Source: an uncultured Lachnospiraceae bacterium (lineage in GTDB: Bacteria > Bacillota > Clostridia > Lachnospirales > Lachnospiraceae). From it: a stretch of DNA of 25,423 bases. Position 1 is the stretch's first letter, and each line of letters opens with the position of its first letter. A program made the position numbers and the translations under genes. The notes beneath the pieces are model-generated. The model had not been told where the DNA came from. It worked only from the letters and a program-made list of their open reading frames with translations, and made no database searches. Location of the stretch: assembly GCA_910589105.1 (NCBI GenBank), contig CAJUST010000031.1:1-25423 (forward strand). The letters run 5' to 3'. Positions 5,897 to 14,600 of this stretch are shown one piece after another.

Positions 5897-8029
5897 CTAA
5901 TTATTTGCATAATATTTGTATGTAGCGTAAAATTCTTCCGGAACTTCAAGATTGTTGTTTTCCCTTCGCTTAATCCTCATATCCCACAATTTAATCTGCT
6001 CTGCAAAGGCTCTCTGCTGACGGGTCATCGCTTCCGCAATAGCAGCATTTGTTTTCAAAAATTCCCTGATTTCTTTGCAAAACGGGCAGTATGTCGCTAA
6101 TATTGCGCGGGATACTTTGTTTAATTTGATTGCGGATTTCGATTCATTGTAGATCCAAAGCTCATAATCACTTAAGAAAATTTCCCTGCTGTTATTCCTT
6201 GCGCGCAGAATCTGCATTTTAATTTTTTCTCTTTTTTCTTCGGATAATTCGTGGTTTTTGCGGTAATACTGAATATAATCCATATATTCCGACGTCAAAG
6301 ACTTGTATTGGATATTGTTCCAAAATACGCCTTGCTCGCATCTGCAATATTCCCAATGGAACCTGCCAAATGCCTTCGTCACTAATTTGTCCACTTCTGT
6401 TTCCGTAATTGACGGGAAGATAAACCTGCCCGGCGTATCCCGTTTCTTACCGGTGATCTCCTGCCACATCGAAGATGCGGTCCCATATACCGGCATTAAA
6501 ATTACATCTGGATACACATGTTTAATTACAGTTTCTTTTTCTATTTTAATTTCTGGATTTGTATATAAGACTTCACGGTTAAAAATGGTAAAATCTTTCT
6601 TCTCGAGATCGATAATGGTCTGATGTAACGTATCTTTTGGCAAAAACAGCCTGTCCAGACTTCCAAAAATTTCATCTTTATATAGAATCGGAACGAATGT
6701 AGAAAGTTTTCCGTTGACAATTTTATTATTGCTTATAAACATATTGTCAATTTCAAACATTACTTTTCGTCTGCCGTCTTCTAAGTATTCTTTTTCCTGA
6801 GCCTCGGTAATGTCTCCTGTACGTTTCTTTTCTCTTAAAACATCGCGGTAATCCTGTTCAAAGGAATCTCTCGACGGATCTTTTCTTCCCTCATAGATTT
6901 CTTTGAGCCATTCCGGCAAAGAATAAATGGGGCAGGAAAACGCTTCGTATTTTTTGCTTATCATTTTGCACAAATATACAATCTGGTTTTCATCTAATAG
7001 ACGTTCGTCAATATAACCGTAATTTAAGAATAATTTCACTGCCAACGGAGCGTTTTCATTTTCAAACCACTGGAAAATACAGAGTTTATATAACTTGTAA
7101 AAAATTCCAGTAATCTGCTTTTTCAGTTTCCTCATATCGTCTTGCGTGGAAAGACGGTCATTGGCATTTACGAACGCATGAATGTAAGTAACGATTTCTT
7201 TTTGCTCTGCATCCGGAACTTGCGCATATTTTAAAATCTGGAACAGGGAATTTTTCAGAAGCGGCATAGGGTTTTCAATTTCCTCATCTGGTTCAGCCTG
7301 AAGCTCCTCTTTTTGCTCTGCAGCGGTCAAGATAGAAGCAAACCTGTCTTCTAAATATTTCATATTTGTCAGAATGCCTTTTGCATAGAGCGGATTTCCT
7401 GTCCTGTGATAATACATTTCCTCTAAATATTTCAATGTGGATTTCGAGGATGCAAAAATTTCCTGTACGATGTCGGCAATTTCTTCAGATTGGTAAAGAG
7501 CGGCATCTTTACTAAACGAATAGTATTTCTTTTTTACCTCTAAAGGAATATTTTTAATATCCCGATAGCCCGCCACCTTTTCTTCACTGCATTCTAGTTG
7601 AAACGCAGCCCTTGGAATGGTTTCTTCTGAACCGTCCCCGCAATGCTCATATACTTTCGTGGCAAGACCTAAAAGATTTTCCCGCTCGTTTAGATAATCT
7701 GTAAGTTCTAATGCCATAGAATGAACTATGATTCCACGGTAATCAACGTTATTCACCATAAAAGCGTCTAACAGACTGTTGTTAATGACCGGTATTGCAT
7801 AAAATATGGCGTCTTCTTCTGTAATATAGTCGGCAAGATACTGTTTCTCATACATATCCGCTATGCCGATGATTTCTCCTTTCATTGCGATCCGAAGCAT
7901 TCCATTTCCATGAATACGGATACTTCCCTTCACAATCATGCCAATACAGCGGATTCCTTCATCTTTGGAAAAAAGCCTGACCCCTTTTCCTATCTGATTT
8001 AATTCATTCATTTTTAGAACTGTACTCAT
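5897..8029 (-). CDS. Large protein with cyclic-nucleotide-binding-like N-terminus, 710 aa, function unknown
   Basis: Residues about 10-85 have the pattern of a cNMP-binding (CAP effector) jelly-roll: a beta-rich stretch containing IGMIVKGSIRIHG followed by KGEIIGIADM, the position of the family's G-E-x-x-G segment. The Arg-Ala phosphate-cassette residues that bind cAMP are not evident, so ligand binding is doubtful. No DNA-binding helix-turn-helix follows. The remaining ~600 residues are helical and charged with no domain I recognise. A single CPFC pair occurs near residue 655. The start ATG 8029 has GGGAG about 8 nt upstream and a good promoter at 8061-8089 over an imperfect tandem repeat. 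It is upstream of, and probably co-transcribed with, the 414-aa membrane protein. It could be a signalling receptor or scaffold; nothing in the sequence indicates a catalytic site. Confidence 0.85.
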   Translation of the reverse strand: MSTVLKMNELNQIGKGVRLFSKDEGIRCIGMIVKGSIRIHGNGMLRIAMKGEIIGIADMYEKQYLADYITEEDAIFYAIPVINNSLLDAFMVNNVDYRGIIVHSMALELTDYLNERENLLGLATKVYEHCGDGSEETIPRAAFQLECSEEKVAGYRDIKNIPLEVKKKYYSFSKDAALYQSEEIADIVQEIFASSKSTLKYLEEMYYHRTGNPLYAKGILTNMKYLEDRFASILTAAEQKEELQAEPDEEIENPMPLLKNSLFQILKYAQVPDAEQKEIVTYIHAFVNANDRLSTQDDMRKLKKQITGIFYKLYKLCIFQWFENENAPLAVKLFLNYGYIDERLLDENQIVYLCKMISKKYEAFSCPIYSLPEWLKEIYEGRKDPSRDSFEQDYRDVLREKKRTGDITEAQEKEYLEDGRRKVMFEIDNMFISNNKIVNGKLSTFVPILYKDEIFGSLDRLFLPKDTLHQTIIDLEKKDFTIFNREVLYTNPEIKIEKETVIKHVYPDVILMPVYGTASSMWQEITGKKRDTPGRFIFPSITETEVDKLVTKAFGRFHWEYCRCEQGVFWNNIQYKSLTSEYMDYIQYYRKNHELSEEKREKIKMQILRARNNSREIFLSDYELWIYNESKSAIKLNKVSRAILATYCPFCKEIREFLKTNAAIAEAMTRQQRAFAEQIKLWDMRIKRRENNNLEVPEEFYATYKYYANN

Positions 8030-8060
8030 GTCTATCTCCCTTACTCACATTAATTATTAT

Positions 8061-8089
8061 ATTATACTATCTTTTTTCACATTCGTAAA
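8061..8089 (-). promoter_or_regulatory. Promoter of the 710-aa / 414-aa gene pair
   Basis: On the minus strand TTTACG (8084-8089), exactly 17 bp, then a perfect TATAAT (8061-8066), 32 bp before the ATG at 8029. The -35 box lies in the promoter-proximal copy of the direct repeat at 8080-8147. Confidence 0.7.
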
Positions 8090-8147
8090 TATAAAGGTGA
8101 AATTAAACCGGAATCAATTTGTAAATATAGAAGAAATTTAACCGGAA
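8080..8147. repeat. Two imperfect 34-bp tandem repeats over the promoter
   Basis: Copies at 8080-8113 and 8114-8147 share GTAAATATA followed by GAAATT(A/T)AACCGGAA with the same 34-bp period at the right ends. The spacing of about three helical turns and overlap with the -35 region suggest activator or repressor sites, but no binding factor can be named. Confidence 0.5.
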
Positions 8148-8156
8148 GATAGAAGA

Positions 8157-8191
8157 AGCAAACCCATTCTTCCTTGAATTATGGGTTTGCT
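8157..8191 (-). terminator. Terminator at the end of the phospholipid operon
   Basis: AGCAAACCCA (8157-8166) and TGGGTTTGCT (8182-8191) form a perfect 10-bp stem that includes the last codons of psd. The tail on the minus strand is only TTCTTCT, so efficiency is uncertain. Confidence 0.55.
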
Positions 8192-9054
8192 CCTTTACTG
8201 CCTATCCGCTCTCCTAATTTGACCCTTGTTTCGATTCCCCTCATTGTGTTTTTTAACAGATCTTTGTCCGGTAAAACTGCATCTTTTTGCGTCATTATAA
8301 TAATGGTCGAGCCTCCAAATGCAAAATGGCCTTTTTCCTGCCCGCGTTTCGCTTCTGTTCTATTTGGAATGTTTTCAATTTTCCCTACCAGAAGGGCTCC
8401 TACTTCCATTTGTATCATAGCGCCAAAGTTTTTTGATTGGATTAAACAGTATTCTCTGGCGTTTTCTTTGTAAATAGGAAAATTATCATTTGCGATTGGA
8501 TTGACTGTATGGAATATGCCGGGAATTTTAACCGTTTTTGACACTTTGCCACTGTCTGCATAAATATAATGATGGTAATCTTCTACGCTTAAACGGAATA
8601 TCCAGATATATCCTCCCGCAAATTTTTCTGCAAGCTTTTTGTTTTTAAGCAGCGTTTTAGCGGTATATTTCGTATGTTTCACTGAAAAAACGCTTTTATG
8701 GTCTATTTTAGAAACGCTTAATTTACTGTCACATGGGCTGATAAACAAGTCCGGTTCCATTTCTATTTCCCGCCTGTCAGGCAGAAGTTTTCTTGTAAAA
8801 AAATCATTGTATGAACGGTATTTTTTCTGCTCATATTCCTCCATCGGTATAGAATTGTTTTTGATAAAAAACGGAATCCAGAACTTTGTAATGGGCAGGT
8901 TTAAAAGAAATCCGCCTATTTTTGAAACCGCAGGGGAAACAAGCGGTTTTAACAAGATTCTCCCAATCCAGTGTGTATATAATTTTTTTAATATTTTATC
9001 CTGAGTGGAATTCACTTTCGTTAAATTACCTTTGCGGTCTGCAATAACCTGCAT
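8179..9054 (-). CDS. psd: Phosphatidylserine decarboxylase proenzyme
   Basis: Psd converts phosphatidylserine to phosphatidylethanolamine at the inner face of the membrane. It is made as a proenzyme that cleaves itself so that a serine becomes the pyruvoyl cofactor. The cleavage motif is FGGST (246-250), so the pyruvoyl would form on Ser249; the GGST version is typical of the longer psd subclass. The conserved histidines in EDYHHYIYAD (158-167) and FHTVNP (181-186) and the aspartate in PCDS (107-110) are present. The 291-aa length fits that subclass. ATG 9054 is chosen because GGGAGGT lies 6 nt upstream. The gene begins 3 bp after the pssA stop, and its ribosome site lies inside the end of pssA, indicating translational coupling. 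The previous operon gene makes its substrate, so the function is well supported. Confidence 0.94.
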   Translation of the reverse strand: MQVIADRKGNLTKVNSTQDKILKKLYTHWIGRILLKPLVSPAVSKIGGFLLNLPITKFWIPFFIKNNSIPMEEYEQKKYRSYNDFFTRKLLPDRREIEMEPDLFISPCDSKLSVSKIDHKSVFSVKHTKYTAKTLLKNKKLAEKFAGGYIWIFRLSVEDYHHYIYADSGKVSKTVKIPGIFHTVNPIANDNFPIYKENAREYCLIQSKNFGAMIQMEVGALLVGKIENIPNRTEAKRGQEKGHFAFGGSTIIIMTQKDAVLPDKDLLKNTMRGIETRVKLGERIGSKGANP

Positions 9055-9057
9055 AGA

Positions 9058-9717
9058 TTACCTCCCTGTTAAATGGAAAAATCTCCATGAACTGTTTTCT
9101 ACAAAAAGCAATGCCAGCACTGCGACTGCGATTGCCACGACAATCAGAAAAATCTGTAGCGTTGTTGGTTTCTTGAATTTAAAATCCGTTATAAATAAAA
9201 TTCCAACTGCCGCTACTAAAATATGCAGGGCAGCCATAAATAATGTCTGATTTGGAAATAATGGAGAGGATACAAACAATACGGGAAGCAGCATCGCCAT
9301 AGATGTAATCGGCAGGCCCTGATAATACTTTCTAGCATCGTCTGTTTGATTTTGACGCTTTTCTTCCACCACATTAAAGTATGCCAGACGGATTAAACCC
9401 GCTAATCCATATAACGCAAGAATAATCATGCTGTAAATATGGTTCATTCCAATTTGAAAGCAAATCATAATTGGAAGGATTCCAAAGCAAACCATATCAC
9501 AAAGCGAATCGATCTGGATTCCAAAACTTTTTTCTTCTTCAGTCCTGTTTTTCTTCGTACGGGCAATTTTTCCATCAAACATATCGCAAAATCCGGATAG
9601 CGCTAAAAAGAAAACAGCGTACTCAATATGAGACGATAACGCGCAAAAAATTCCTGAAACCGCTGAAACAAGACTTATATATGTAAGAATTACAGTATAA
9701 TCCCAAAAACCTATCAT
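9058..9717 (-). CDS. pssA: CDP-diacylglycerol--serine O-phosphatidyltransferase
   Basis: PssA joins serine to CDP-diacylglycerol to make phosphatidylserine in the membrane. The CDP-alcohol phosphotransferase signature DGx2ARx(n)Gx3Dx3D is visible as DGKIAR, then G...D...D in SFGIQIDSLCDMVCFG; the spacing between AR and G is a few residues longer than the usual eight. Several hydrophobic helices surround it. The start is ATG 9717 (MIGFWDY...), because AGGAGGG lies 5 nt upstream; the longer reading to 9750 would begin inside the preceding gene's end and gives no ribosome site. That makes a 219-aa protein. It lies 10 bp after the flippase-like gene and 3 bp before psd. The pairing with psd makes the substrate assignment firm. 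Confidence 0.94.
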   Translation of the reverse strand: MIGFWDYTVILTYISLVSAVSGIFCALSSHIEYAVFFLALSGFCDMFDGKIARTKKNRTEEEKSFGIQIDSLCDMVCFGILPIMICFQIGMNHIYSMIILALYGLAGLIRLAYFNVVEEKRQNQTDDARKYYQGLPITSMAMLLPVLFVSSPLFPNQTLFMAALHILVAAVGILFITDFKFKKPTTLQIFLIVVAIAVAVLALLFVENSSWRFFHLTGR

Positions 9718-9727
9718 TTGTACCCTC

Positions 9728-10765
9728 CTAATGTTTTGTTTTTTCATCATGCCTCAGCGTATAATGAATTTGAGCCACTATGGTAAACGCTGCGCTTATC
9801 AATAGCTGGCTGTAATAACTAAGCCCACGTGACACTACCATAGCAGGCAGGGTGAGCGTTTGGAACACAGGTTTAAATATTTTTAAAAATAAACTTTCAC
9901 TGATTCCCATTCCACCCGGCAGGGGAAGCATATCTACGGACACAGATATGACTGCCTGTAAGAATATAATTTCCCAAATGCCTGTTCCGGATAATCCAAA
10001 TGCAAGGTATACGAAATACGTTGCCGCAAATAATGCCAAACGCTGGATAAAGGTAATAAAGATTACATGAAAAATCAGCATCTTATGTTCTTTTAGGTAA
10101 AGAGCCGTCTCCCGATAAACCTGCATGGAACTTTGAAATTTCTGTCTTCTGCTTTCCTTCTTCTTTATAATATGCATCCATTCAAACAAGTCCATACCCT
10201 TTAGAATAATTTTTTCCGCTAAAAGCGGATGGAATACCAAAAGAGTCATAAAAGAGACGCAAAACACATTGAGAAACAGCCCTAAATAAAATACGGGAAG
10301 TATGTCAGATAAATATTGATATAAAAAGCCATTTGCAAATATCGGTATCCCAATGCCAATCAGCACTAAAACCAATTTATATGTAATTGTAATAATCATT
10401 AATATAACCGTTGCAAATGGAATAGGTATTTTTTCCTTTTTCATATAGTATAACTGCATTGGCTGCCCTCCGGTTGCAGAAGGCGTTATGCAGCTAAAAA
10501 AGAATCCGACAGAAGAAAAAAGAAAACAGATTCTTTTTTTTAAGTATACCTGAAAGGAACGCATCATATACCATATGATTATGGATTCTCCCCAAATAAA
10601 GAAAAAAACAAGGAAAACTCCGGGGATCAGCCATTTGATGTCTGCGTTTCTGATTGCATGGGACAATTCGCTTAAATTTTGCCCATGAAAAATTCCATAG
10701 ATCGTTAAAATGAAAACGACGGCCAGAAACACAAAATTAAACACCGCTTTCTTTTTTGTCTGCAT
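9728..10765 (-). CDS. LPG-synthase-TM / YbhN-type integral membrane protein (putative lipid flippase)
   Basis: This 345-aa polytopic protein has about eight hydrophobic helices. It matches the family of the transmembrane domain of lysylphosphatidylglycerol synthase (UPF0104, MprF flippase-domain type). The family signature is seen in TPSATGGQPMQLYYM (about residues 93-107) and LPLPGGMGISESLF (about 276-289). It lacks the soluble aminoacyl-transferase domain of full MprF. Members are thought to move lipids across the membrane. Here it sits 4 bp downstream of a PAP2 phosphatase and 10 bp upstream of pssA, so a role in handling phosphatidylserine, phosphatidylethanolamine or a related lipid is likely but inferred. 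The start ATG 10765 uses a GGGAGAGAGA stretch within the end of the previous gene. Confidence 0.85.
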   Translation of the reverse strand: MQTKKKAVFNFVFLAVVFILTIYGIFHGQNLSELSHAIRNADIKWLIPGVFLVFFFIWGESIIIWYMMRSFQVYLKKRICFLFSSVGFFFSCITPSATGGQPMQLYYMKKEKIPIPFATVILMIITITYKLVLVLIGIGIPIFANGFLYQYLSDILPVFYLGLFLNVFCVSFMTLLVFHPLLAEKIILKGMDLFEWMHIIKKKESRRQKFQSSMQVYRETALYLKEHKMLIFHVIFITFIQRLALFAATYFVYLAFGLSGTGIWEIIFLQAVISVSVDMLPLPGGMGISESLFLKIFKPVFQTLTLPAMVVSRGLSYYSQLLISAAFTIVAQIHYTLRHDEKTKH

Positions 10766-10769
10766 GTAC

Positions 10770-11441
10770 TTATTCTCTCTCTCCCATGAAAAATTTCTTA
10801 TTCAGCATATCTAGAATTTTTTCATATTTTTTCCAGATGAAGGGTTTCTTTCCTATCCAAAAGCAAAGTTCCGCTAACAGCACTCCTCCAATCACATCAA
10901 TAATCACATGCTGTTTTGTCAGTAACGTTGACAGACATACTAAAATTGCCATGATACAGGAAAAGACACGGTACCATACTGAAATTTCTTTTTTTTGGCG
11001 TATGCCAATATAACAAAACCAGCTCACAAGACAATGAATGGAAGGAAACAAGTTATCTGCCGCATCAATGGAATACAGATATGTCATAACCTGATTCCAA
11101 AAGCCTTCAGAAGGTATTTCCGGTCTGACATTCGTCGTTGGAAATAACAGATAAAATGCCAGACATACAATTCTTGAGATAAAATCAGCGGAAAAGAACT
11201 GGCAAACTTCTTTTTTCCCCTGTCTGGCGATTAAAATATAATTTGCCGCCCAAAACAGGTAACAGCCCAGATAAATAACCGCTGACGGCGGCCAAAATGG
11301 TATCCGCCTGTCCCATGAACTTTCTATATTATAGTGATGCCACTCTCCCGCTATCAGCCTTGAGCCTACATAAACTATCATATTAAAGGACACTGCGGCT
11401 ATCAGTGGAATTAACCTGTTTTTTTGTACTAATTTTACCAT
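10770..11441 (-). CDS. PAP2-superfamily membrane phosphatase
   Basis: This 223-aa membrane protein carries the C-terminal parts of the PAP2 acid phosphatase signature. The block LFPSIHCLVSWFC (about residues 132-144) corresponds to the PSGH motif with Ile in place of Gly. LTKQHVIIDVIGG (about 177-189) corresponds to the SRxxxxxHxxxD motif, with the catalytic His and Asp present but Lys in place of Arg. That variant resembles the inositol-phosphotransferase-like (Aur1/PAP2_3) branch rather than PgpB. It would act on a lipid phosphate at the outer membrane face. It is the first gene of the four-gene phospholipid operon, with AGGAGA 6 nt before ATG 11441 and a good promoter upstream. The substrate is not evident. 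Confidence 0.85.
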   Translation of the reverse strand: MVKLVQKNRLIPLIAAVSFNMIVYVGSRLIAGEWHHYNIESSWDRRIPFWPPSAVIYLGCYLFWAANYILIARQGKKEVCQFFSADFISRIVCLAFYLLFPTTNVRPEIPSEGFWNQVMTYLYSIDAADNLFPSIHCLVSWFCYIGIRQKKEISVWYRVFSCIMAILVCLSTLLTKQHVIIDVIGGVLLAELCFWIGKKPFIWKKYEKILDMLNKKFFMGERE

Positions 11442-11469
11442 ACTTTTCTCCTATTGATTATCCTTATCA

Positions 11470-11498
11470 AGTATAACAAGTTTTGATTAGATACTCAA
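11470..11498 (-). promoter_or_regulatory. Promoter of the PAP2-flippase-pssA-psd operon
   Basis: On the minus strand TTGAGT (11493-11498), 17 bp, then TATACT (11470-11475), 28 bp before the ATG at 11441. Confidence 0.65.
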
Positions 11499-11653
11499 CA
11501 AGATTCACTATATCTTAATGAAATATTCAATTTTTAAATCTCACTTTCCAGCTTATGGAAAATTTTTTAGTTTTAGGCTTTTTTTGCCATATATCCTAGT
11601 AATGGCGTATATCGGATCACGCTATGGTTAATTTTTATTTTAAAGATCTTATC

Positions 11654-14600
11654 CTATCTTTTTTGTAAGGACATAATTTTTTCCTTCACAAAGATATTTT
11701 TTATCTCCTCCAGATACCGTTCGTAATTCATTTTTGTGTTACTATATTCTTTTTCGATTGCTTTGCATTTCTTTATAATATCTACCTGTACTGTATCCTT
11801 CTCAGGCAGGACTATTTTTAATCTTTTAATTTGGTTTAGATAGATGCCCTTTTGGGCTAAACCATGCGCTTCCATTAGTATTACTTCATTTATTGCTTCT
11901 AAATAATATTTAAGATAAAAGGAATCCACCTTATTATTATTTGGCTTTAGGACGGCAACGCTTCTTTGGAACGTTATATGTTTCATATCTTTTGGCGCAA
12001 CTGCCGTCCTGCCGATTGCCCCGACTATTGTAAGCAACACATCTTTTTCCCGTACTTGTGTTCGTTTATCTTCTTTTTCAAAGTCAGATTTTGACAAGTA
12101 GCGCGCTTGGTCATAATTTATTTTTCCATCTATAATGTTTCTTGAACTTAACATCATGTAATTACTCTGATCGACTCCAACAGGAGGATTATGGCTCCCA
12201 TCTGTCACACTATGACAAATTAATCCTAATTTCACGATCGGATACTCTGAACGAACGATATATTTTTCTTTAGACAAAACAGATATTTTCTTATTAAAGA
12301 CAGCGCTTTCAAAATCAATCATATGTTCAAGTGATTCATAACTCATATATTCTTTCATTTCATTCGAAAGCTCAAGCGTTTCATTTTGAAAATTTTTTCT
12401 GATAAAGTAATTTATTTTTGAGGGATCATTATAATTTTTTGGATTTACCAATGGCGTAGTTAGTACATGAATCCCTTGATTCATGCTGATAAAACTGTCT
12501 TCTTCAATTTTTGCTCCGATATAATGTATCCCCTCTTTGCCTTTTGCATCACTCCATTCATAGCCAATGAATTTTTTGTCTGTTTTGCCTTGTTTATTTG
12601 TGGGAGAATGTATCACTAAAACCTTTCGATTATTCCGCGCTAAAATATATGTTTTGAGTTTTTCTTTTTCTATATGTTTTATAAAACTTACTTTTAACCT
12701 TAAAAGTTCTTCTTTCTGCTGCTCTTTTTTCTTTTTTTTGAATGTATCGTTTCGCTTTAATTTGTTTATCTCTGTTTGTTTTTCAAATAAATCTTCATAT
12801 TCTTCCCACATATCATTTACAATTTCTTCAGTAAATTTGTTTTCCAGTAATTGTTTGTAAGCCAAGTAATCATATCCCATAAATTTACAATATGATTCCA
12901 TATAATTTGTATCTTCAAAAATAGTATCTTTCTCATAATTTCCGGCAAACCACGAATCTACTCTGTTTTTGACATGAATGTATAATTTAGGGCATTCCTC
13001 TCTTTTCCTTGCAAAAATAACGACTGTTTTTGTTCCTGTTTTTCCAAATACCCCGCTTCCAAAAGAAACAAGAGATAGAATTTCAAAATTCTCTATTAGA
13101 ATTTCTCGCATTCTTTGATAAACAGCATTCACTTTTTCTAATACTGTAGAAGGGAATATAACAGCCATGTACCCTCCCGGTTTTAAAAGATGCTCTGCTT
13201 TTTCCATGAAATAAGTTTCAACCGAATTATTCGTTGAATAACTTTTAGAATCAATATAGTTTGTCAATGTATATTCTGTTCTTTCTTCCTCTGTTAAAGT
13301 TTCTAAAAATCCCTTTACACTATAGGGGGGATTGGATATTAAAATGTCAAATGTTCCGTTAGCGATTTTATAATTCTTTGCCAGAGTATCTGCATAATAT
13401 ATTTGGATATTATCTTGTCCATACATAAATGCGGACACTTTTGCAACTTTTGACAATCTATATTCCTTTTCTATGCCGACTATATTAGAACAATAGTCCT
13501 GAAAGTTTTCTGTTCCTGTACATTTTTTTATTTGCATTGCATATTCATTTAAAAAATGTCCCGCCCCACACGCATAATCAATTACTTTTGGAAATTTACC
13601 TTCTTCTTTATTTATTTCTTCAATAGGCAAAGAAGAAACAATAAATTTTACTATTGGAATCGGCGTAAAAAATTGCCCTTCACTTTGTTTTACTCCACTA
13701 TCCAAAAATCCTTCAAATAAATCTCCTAAAAATTGATTTTCTTCTTCTGAAGTCAACCTGAAGTCCTGTAACATTTTTATTATTTTTAGCAGAACTTCCA
13801 TATTTTGATAGAATAACGATTCATTGTGGACGTCTAAAAAAGCAAAGTCATTGTTCGTGAAAAATTTTAACTGCCTAAAATATTCTAATATTGTTTCTTT
13901 TGTTGCATCTGGATCGTTTTTGAATAATCGAAAAGCGCTTTTGATCTCCTGATTATCAATATAAGTGACCTTCTCTCCTAAAAATTTTTCCATGCCTATT
14001 TTATATAATTTTTGAATCCGATCTTGCAAACTAAAATAGTCATCAAACGCAATGCCTTTCCAATAGAATTGTAGATCTTTTGAATTTATGGTTTCATCTA
14101 CTATTTTCGTCAAAAAAAGATTTACTAATTTATCAAATGCGTTTTCGTGTCCTGCGATATTATGCTGCCTTAAAATTGTCGCAAATTCATTATATTTCGT
14201 TCGAATGTCTTCTTTTCCAAATTCTTTTAAATCATCTATGCTTATTTTGCTTTTTCCAATATGATATGGTTCAATTTTATCTTCAAAGATACCAACTGTA
14301 TCGTACGATTGATGATATGTTTCTGTCCATGCAGCATATAACTGCTGAACATCATCTGCGGCGTCAGAGTATGCTTTTGGGTTTTGAATCGTTTTTAGAT
14401 ATTCTTTGTTATCAATTAAGGATATGATTTTGTTTGAGTAAACTACAGTTCTCGCAGATTCATTATAGTCTGTTGTATATAAACACAGATATTTCACAGC
14501 GCGTTTCTGTTGGGCATAAGAGAATAATTGCCCGCCGTCATATTGCATTTTTTTCCATTCTTTTTCATATTCTTCTCCGGAAGTCTTGCATTCAATTATC

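Noticed and set aside
11550..11640. Possible hairpin between the restriction gene and the phospholipid operon (CCATA...TATGG)
   Set aside because: The stem is interrupted and has no T run on the minus strand, where the only incoming transcript lies.
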